This document shows positions 6,563-10,818 of a DNA stretch of 10,818 nt, one piece after another (position 1 is the stretch's first letter; the number at the start of each line of letters is the position of its first letter). The position numbers were made by a program, and so were the translations under genes. Source of the stretch: Phycisphaerales bacterium (GTDB lineage Bacteria; Planctomycetota; Phycisphaerae; Phycisphaerales; UBA1924). The DNA lies in contig JAESSR010000226.1 in the NCBI GenBank assembly GCA_016764015.1, positions 1 through 10,818 on the forward strand, given 5' to 3'. The notes below the pieces were generated by a model that was given only the letters and a program-made list of their open reading frames with translations, ran no database searches and was not told where the DNA came from.

Positions 6563-7353
6563 TCTGTTGGACTCTCAATCTTTGGAACAATCGCGATTTG
6601 CTGAGCCACGGCTCCGAACCAATAGTTGAAGTTGGTGACTCTCTGATACCCAATATCAGCAAAGATACTACAGAGTGTCTGCTGGTCCGGAAAATACTTG
6701 TTGGACTCAGGCAGGTACTTGAACGAGTTGTATTCGCCGCGGTGGAACACGATCTTTCCGAGCACCGGTGCGATGTGCTTGAACTGGATGTTGTAGATCA
6801 TATTGAAGAGAGCACTCTTTGGCTTTCCCTGATCGATGTTGCACACGAACCCGCCGGGCTTGACGACGCGTTGGAGTTCAGCCAGACCGGCCTCAAGACT
6901 ATTGAGATTCCGCAACCCGAAGCTGATGACGGCACAATCAAAGTGATCATCTGGGTAGTCAAGGGCGAGCGCATCGCCCACTTCATAAGAGATTCGATCT
7001 CCAAACATCTCTGATTTTCGTCTCGCAACCGTGAGCATATTGGGCGAGGCATCGATCCCGGTGATATTCAGGTCTTTGTACTGTTTGGCGAGTTCAATCG
7101 CGATGTCGCCGCTCCCGGTACACAGATCGAGCAGATGATCGCCAGGTTGAACAGGCATCCGGGCGACGGCTTTGCGGTCAAACTTGGACTTGGTCCCCAG
7201 CGAGTGCAACTCATTGGTCGCGTCATATTTTTCTGCGAGCCCTTCAAAGAACAGCTTGTTGTACTCGGGCCATGTTTTGGCCTCAAAGTGTCGGTCAAAC
7301 CCGGTGTCCTTGATCAGCTTGAGCTTTGCGTCGTTATCGTGTGTAGTGGTCAT
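6559..7353 (-). CDS. UbiE/MenG-like SAM-dependent methyltransferase
   Basis: A 264-residue class I methyltransferase. The SAM-binding motif I is LLDLCTGSGDIAIELAK (74-90), followed by GIDASPNMLTVARRK (99-113, acidic ribose-binding Asp101), GDALALDYPDDHFDCAVISFGLRN (126-149) and a motif with RVVKPGGFV (162-170). The N-terminal FFEGLAEKYDATNELHSLG (35-53) and the later YLPESNKYFPDQQTL are UbiE/MenG hallmarks, pointing to C-methylation of a quinol-like ring. The residues 1-28 extend beyond usual UbiE. A strong AGGAG (7359-7363) lies 5 bases before the ATG, whose ATGA overlaps the PKS stop. Because it sits inside a polyketide operon, it more likely tailors that product than serves respiratory quinone synthesis; a plain UbiE/MenG role cannot be excluded by sequence alone. 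Confidence 0.9.
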   Translation of the reverse strand: MTTTHDNDAKLKLIKDTGFDRHFEAKTWPEYNKLFFEGLAEKYDATNELHSLGTKSKFDRKAVARMPVQPGDHLLDLCTGSGDIAIELAKQYKDLNITGIDASPNMLTVARRKSEMFGDRISYEVGDALALDYPDDHFDCAVISFGLRNLNSLEAGLAELQRVVKPGGFVCNIDQGKPKSALFNMIYNIQFKHIAPVLGKIVFHRGEYNSFKYLPESNKYFPDQQTLCSIFADIGYQRVTNFNYWFGAVAQQIAIVPKIESPTE

Positions 7354-8420
7354 GATTTCTCCTGAGGATTGATCGAGAGCAAGAGTTGATGGGCACCGAA
7401 TCCAGGACCAAAGCTCATCAGCAAAGCATCGCCCGGTTCGGGATCGCTCTCAAGCAATGACTTGAGAATAAACATCACTGTCGCGCTCGACATGTTGCCG
7501 TAGTCACGCATGATCTCGCGTGATCGGCTCACATCGCCGCCATGCTCATCGAGGAGTGATTGTATCTGATCGAGGATTTTGACCCCGCCCGGATGCACCA
7601 CAAAGTGTTTGAGATCACGCAGTGTCAGGTTATTTCGATCAAGGATTCCGCGGGTGGCCAGTTCAAAGTTGTTCCCGATCACTTCGGGGAGTGACACATC
7701 AAGATTCATCAACAGCCCGGTATTGGTGAGTTGATACCCAAGAACCTCGGTTGAGTTGGGCACCTGGTGCATGGCACAGTCCTTGATCGTTGCGACCCCG
7801 GCTTCTCCGCCCTGGCGGAGAATGGTGCACGCGATGCCGTCGGAAAAGAGCGCAGTACCCACGATGTTGTCCATGGAGTAATCATCATGCTGCATAGTGT
7901 TGGTAGGGAACTCGATGTTCACCACCGCCGCAATCCCGCCGGGCTTTCCCGCGAGCATCTTCGAAGCGTAGATCAGCGCCGAAGCACCCGCGGCACAACC
8001 CATCTCGGTCACCGGAAGCCGAATCAAATCAGAACGCATCCCAAGCTCGTCGGCCATATACGCATCGACCGATGGAATCATGTACCCGGTACACGAGGTT
8101 GTAATCAGGATGTCAACCTCATCAGGACGAACCCCAGCGAGTTTCAGCCCCTTTCGGAGCGCCTGTGTCCCGTGCTCGATCATGGCTTCTCGATACTTCT
8201 GTGTCGATTCGGTGAGGGAGCGAGGCGAGAAGACTTCATCAAGCGTCAAGAACGAATGGCGTTGTTTCACATTCGCATTGCGAAGAATACGACGCCCTTT
8301 GATCTGGACGACCTTGTCCTGTGTAGAGAGCCATCGTGTAAAGGCCACATCCATCTCATCGGCGGTGTACCGATTTGGCGGGAGGGCCGTATTCACCGAA
8401 AGTATATTGAGATTGGTCAA
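7350..8420 (-). CDS. Type III polyketide synthase (chalcone/alkylresorcinol synthase-like)
   Basis: A homodimeric ketosynthase that extends an acyl-CoA starter with malonyl-CoA and cyclises the chain to a phenol or pyrone. The full catalytic triad is visible in the 356 residues: Cys142 (PVTEMGCAAGASAL), His276 (FVVHPGGVKILDQ) and Asn309 (RDYGNMSSATVMFIL). GTALFSDG (188-195) and the C-terminal SFGPGFGAHQLLL match the family. The start is a TTG at 8420: no ATG occurs before residue 23, the family N-terminus (ILSVNTALPPNRY) begins at residue 6, and an AGGAG at 8430-8434 lies 9 bases upstream. TTG overlaps the exporter's stop codon as TTGA. Which starter chain is used cannot be read from sequence; small residues and neighbouring genes favour long-chain acyl starters and a resorcinol product, an inference. 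Confidence 0.95.
   Translation of the reverse strand: MTNLNILSVNTALPPNRYTADEMDVAFTRWLSTQDKVVQIKGRRILRNANVKQRHSFLTLDEVFSPRSLTESTQKYREAMIEHGTQALRKGLKLAGVRPDEVDILITTSCTGYMIPSVDAYMADELGMRSDLIRLPVTEMGCAAGASALIYASKMLAGKPGGIAAVVNIEFPTNTMQHDDYSMDNIVGTALFSDGIACTILRQGGEAGVATIKDCAMHQVPNSTEVLGYQLTNTGLLMNLDVSLPEVIGNNFELATRGILDRNNLTLRDLKHFVVHPGGVKILDQIQSLLDEHGGDVSRSREIMRDYGNMSSATVMFILKSLLESDPEPGDALLMSFGPGFGAHQLLLSINPQEKS
7359..7363 (-). promoter_or_regulatory. Ribosome-binding site of the methyltransferase
   Basis: AGGAG on the minus strand, 5 bases before ATG 7353 and inside the end of the PKS gene. It fixes the start at the 4-bp overlap. Confidence 0.75.
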
Positions 8421-10078
8421 AGCTGTTCACTCCTGGTTCTGTTGACAACGGATTGCCCACTGGTGATTTGTTGTGGATCGGGATCGTGGGAGCCCTGATC
8501 CGAGCATTGTTCTTCTGTTGTGTGTGAATTGGGTGGGAGAAAGAAAAATACGGCAACACCTCCTAAAAGAGCTGCAATCCCCGCCAGCAATGAGCTCGCA
8601 TGGAACCCGCCAATAAACGCGTCTTGTACTGGTGTCCGCACCGCCTGAGCCGCGATCGGACCTGCAGTCTGATTCATCTGATCGATTACACCCATCGCCA
8701 TCCCGACCGAATCCCGAAGTGTCTCCTGGGCTTCAACTGGAATGGGCGACCCCTCAAACCCGCTTGTGATGTCGCTGCGATACACCACATTAAACAGACT
8801 CCCCATGATCGCTACACCCAGCGTCCCGCCAAGCTCACGAGCGGTGTCGTTGACCGATGATCCAACCCCAGCCTTGGCCGATGGAAGAGCAGACATGATC
8901 GAGTTCGTCGCTGAGGCATTGACCATCCCGAGCCCGACGCCGAGGAATCCCATCTGATATACCAGCGTCAAGTATGGAGTCTGGGCAGTATCCTGAGTCA
9001 CGAGCAAGAACCCGAACCCCATCAACACCAATCCTGCAGGCGAGATCAACCGAGCACCGAAGAATGCTCCAAACCGATCGGCGACCCCGGACCCGAGGAC
9101 AATAAACCCTGCAAAGGGAAGCGTCCGAAGCCCCGCCCCGAGCGCGTCGTAGCCATAGATAAACTGAAAGAACTGTGTCACCATAAACACAAATCCGAAC
9201 AACCCAAAGAACGCGGTGGTAATCGCGATGCACCCGCCGGCGAACTGCCGATTCCGAAAGAGCCGGATATCAAGCATCGGACTCTTCACTTTCGATTCCC
9301 ATATCAAGAACCCTGTGAGCAGCACCGCCGCCGATGCGAGCGATGCAAGAATTTTGGGAGACAGCCATCCAAGCTCAGGTCCTTCGATAAGCCCCCAGAT
9401 CAAAGCGATGAGCCCCAAGATCGCCAGCGCATTTCCGACGAAATCAAACGCAGGGTGCTCCGGGTCTCGCGATTCTTTGATACACAATGCCCCGCCCAAA
9501 AGCGTCACGGCGATTAACGGCACATTGATAAAGAAGATCGATCCCCAATGGTAATGCGTCAACAGCCAGCCGCCTGCAACTGGACCGATCGCCACGCCGA
9601 GCCCGCTGCACCCGGCCCACATCGCGATCGCCATCCGTCGGAGCCGAGGTTCAGGAAACGCATCGGTCAAGATTGCAAGTGTTGCCGGGAAGATCATCGC
9701 GGCCCCAACACCCATCGCCGCACGCCAAAAAATGAGCTGTGTTGCCGACTTGGAGAACGCCGCTCCGACCGAGACAGCCGCAAAGATTGTTAACCCGATC
9801 ATCAGGAGCCGTCGTCGTCCAAACCGATCCGCCGAACTCCCCGAGGTCAGAAGCAATACCGCAAACGAGAGGATGTACGCATCGACGATCCATTGGAGCT
9901 GGCTGTTGGAGGTGCCATCGAGTGTCTTGATCAGCGTTGGAAGGGCGACATTGACAATCGAGCCGTCCATCACGATGACGGTGACCGCAAGACATACCAT
10001 CACCAGTGCGCCCCATCGGCGGCGTCCGTGATGAATCATTGGCTCTGGATGGTCGATCTTTGCGATCTGTGATTCCAT
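8417..10078 (-). CDS. DHA2-family MFS drug/metabolite exporter (EmrB/QacA-like)
   Basis: An inner-membrane proton antiporter of 553 residues with about 14 hydrophobic segments, as usual for DHA2. Visible motifs: the first-helix signature VMDGSIVNVALP (36-47, Asp38), the cytoplasmic loop GSSADRFGRRRLLMIG (80-95), the antiporter motif in helix 5 GLGVAIGPVAGGWL (159-172) and RELGGTLGVAIMGSLF late in the protein. The hydrophilic C-terminal tail (about 40 residues) is ordinary. The frame reaches a TTG at 10129, but the ATG at 10078 is preferred because the extra residues lie in the divergent promoter region and overlap two inverted repeats; neither start has a strong Shine-Dalgarno. As first gene of the run, with its stop overlapping the PKS start, it most likely exports the pathway product and/or protects the cell from it. 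Confidence 0.93.
   Translation of the reverse strand: MESQIAKIDHPEPMIHHGRRRWGALVMVCLAVTVIVMDGSIVNVALPTLIKTLDGTSNSQLQWIVDAYILSFAVLLLTSGSSADRFGRRRLLMIGLTIFAAVSVGAAFSKSATQLIFWRAAMGVGAAMIFPATLAILTDAFPEPRLRRMAIAMWAGCSGLGVAIGPVAGGWLLTHYHWGSIFFINVPLIAVTLLGGALCIKESRDPEHPAFDFVGNALAILGLIALIWGLIEGPELGWLSPKILASLASAAVLLTGFLIWESKVKSPMLDIRLFRNRQFAGGCIAITTAFFGLFGFVFMVTQFFQFIYGYDALGAGLRTLPFAGFIVLGSGVADRFGAFFGARLISPAGLVLMGFGFLLVTQDTAQTPYLTLVYQMGFLGVGLGMVNASATNSIMSALPSAKAGVGSSVNDTARELGGTLGVAIMGSLFNVVYRSDITSGFEGSPIPVEAQETLRDSVGMAMGVIDQMNQTAGPIAAQAVRTPVQDAFIGGFHASSLLAGIAALLGGVAVFFFLPPNSHTTEEQCSDQGSHDPDPQQITSGQSVVNRTRSEQL
8430..8434 (-). promoter_or_regulatory. Ribosome-binding site that decides the TTG start of the PKS
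   Basis: AGGAG on the minus strand, 9 bases before the TTG at 8420 and inside the end of the exporter gene. It supports initiation at a rare start codon that overlaps the upstream stop. Confidence 0.7.
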
Positions 10079-10104
10079 AGCTATAGAATAGAGAACAGCC
10101 CTGA

Positions 10105-10119
10105 GAGTATTCGATACTC
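10105..10119. promoter_or_regulatory. Perfect 6-3-6 inverted repeat, operator candidate 1
   Basis: GAGTAT-TCG-ATACTC lies in the 114-bp spacer between the divergent exporter operon and sensor gene, 27 bp before the exporter ATG. Such dyads are typical binding sites for dimeric regulators. As RNA it could also form a short 6-bp hairpin in the operon leader. No regulator is assigned. Confidence 0.5.
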
Positions 10120-10123
10120 GATC

Positions 10124-10138
10124 CTGCAATGTTTGCAG
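10124..10138. promoter_or_regulatory. Perfect 6-3-6 inverted repeat, operator candidate 2
   Basis: CTGCAA-TGT-TTGCAG is a second perfect dyad, only 4 bp from the first and with its centre 19 bp away, close to two helical turns. Its sequence differs from the first repeat, so the two may serve different regulators or act as separate leader hairpins. Confidence 0.5.
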
Positions 10139-10192
10139 TCGACCTCTTGGGGCACACCACCCGATCTATTTTGGGCGGCAGAATGGAGCGTT

Positions 10193-10818
10193 ATGAACAC
10201 AAAGACCATGCTGCTGATCTCAGTGATCCTAATTCTTTTGCTCCCGCTGAGTGTCACACTCGTCACCTGGCGCGGTCTTGACCGGATGGATCATGAGATT
10301 GACCTGGTGATCGAAGAATATGCCGAAACACGAAACCTTCAACCCATCGACATTAACCTGAGCGTGGCCTTGCTGGTGCTCCAACAAGACGACCCAAAAC
10401 TCGCCGCTCTTGCGCTTACCCAACTCCTCAGCGCTGAATCGACCATGCTCCAGTTTCTCGCCGAGCAATACGACAGCGCCGCGAGCGACGAACATCAAGC
10501 CGAGGAATCTATGCACGCCTCCAACGCTTTGACCCAACTGAGCGAACTTGTTGGGACCGGTTGGCCAACACTGACAACGGATCAGCGCATCGAGCAAGTT
10601 CAGAACATCCGAAGCGATATCCGAGACCTCTACAACGATGCGGAATCCGGCATCCAAGCCACTCCAATACTTGCCAAAGAAGCACAGCGCAGCACGCTTT
10701 GGACAGTTTTTTTTGTCAGCATAACCGCGGTTGTGATGTGTCTGCTTCTCTCACTTTGGCCTATGCGTGGGCTGATCCATCGTCTTCGTAAGCTCAGAAA
10801 AAACTTGGAGTCCCAAAC
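10193..10818 (+). CDS. Membrane sensor protein N-terminus, probable histidine kinase (partial)
   Basis: The frame is open from ATG 10193 to the right edge (208 codons) and continues beyond it. Order of parts: TM helix at about 5-25 (MLLISVILILLLPLSVTLV), an extracytoplasmic mostly helical domain of about 140 residues rich in Gln, Glu and Asp, a second TM at about 169-188, then WPMRGLIHRLRKLRKNLES, which looks like the start of a HAMP-type linker. This layout is that of a two-component sensor kinase, but a chemoreceptor or diguanylate cyclase would look the same up to here; the catalytic part lies outside the window. GGAG (10185-10188) sits 4 bases before the start. It is divergent from the polyketide operon and may control it. 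Confidence 0.8.
   Translation, partial: MNTKTMLLISVILILLLPLSVTLVTWRGLDRMDHEIDLVIEEYAETRNLQPIDINLSVALLVLQQDDPKLAALALTQLLSAESTMLQFLAEQYDSAASDEHQAEESMHASNALTQLSELVGTGWPTLTTDQRIEQVQNIRSDIRDLYNDAESGIQATPILAKEAQRSTLWTVFFVSITAVVMCLLLSLWPMRGLIHRLRKLRKNLESQ

Noticed and set aside
7767..8498. 243-codon plus-strand frame opposite the PKS gene
   Set aside because: It lies wholly antisense to a gene with a complete catalytic triad and shows no domain pattern; a shadow frame.
10706..10715. Run of eight T inside the sensor gene, possible slippage site
   Set aside because: It encodes Val-Phe-Phe at the start of the second TM helix in an intact frame; no downstream stimulatory structure or alternative frame product is apparent.
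1..10818. CRISPR array, insertion sequence, phage genes or toxin-antitoxin pair
   Set aside because: No regularly spaced repeats, transposase or integrase motifs, or small paired genes of that kind were seen on either strand.

Overview
The window looks like chromosomal DNA from a Gram-negative bacterium. It most resembles Planctomycetota of the Phycisphaerae type, judged from recalled family patterns only: a small DUF3553 protein, a CoaC that stands alone without its CoaB half, a moderate GC content, and lipoprotein and YceI genes that imply a periplasm. This placement is an inference and was not tested by any search.

Left part (about 1-1870): a partial DUF3553 gene runs off the left edge on the minus strand. 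It is divergent from a plus-strand pair, rpoZ (RNA polymerase omega) and a stand-alone coaC (phosphopantothenoylcysteine decarboxylase). A class II tRNA-Ser(GGA) with a strong intrinsic terminator follows. Bases 1869-2052 hold no gene that I can support.

Middle and right (about 2053-10078): everything is on the minus strand. Read in the direction of transcription, a compact seven-gene run starts at 10078: DHA2-type MFS exporter, type III polyketide synthase, UbiE-like methyltransferase, FAD-dependent aromatic hydroxylase, LEA14/WHy-like lipoprotein, small two-TM protein and secreted YceI-family lipid-binding protein. The first four genes overlap by 4 bp at each junction, the lipoprotein starts inside the hydroxylase gene, the next junction is again a 4-bp overlap, and the last gap is 13 bp. 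This is best read as one operon. The core trio (type III PKS, methyltransferase, flavin hydroxylase) matches the logic of bacterial phenolic-lipid / alkylquinone pathways such as srsABC of Streptomyces griseus. The additions here are an exporter and two or three envelope proteins with lipid-binding folds, suggesting that a hydrophobic polyketide phenol or quinone is made, exported and carried in the periplasm. An ACT-domain malic enzyme lies downstream on the same strand after a 161-bp gap, probably with its own promoter.

Right edge (10193-10818): a divergent plus-strand gene, cut by the window, encodes the N-terminus of a membrane sensor (TM, extracytoplasmic helical domain, TM, start of a HAMP-like linker). 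The 114-bp divergent spacer carries two perfect 6-3-6 inverted repeats side by side, which are good operator candidates for the operon and/or the sensor gene.
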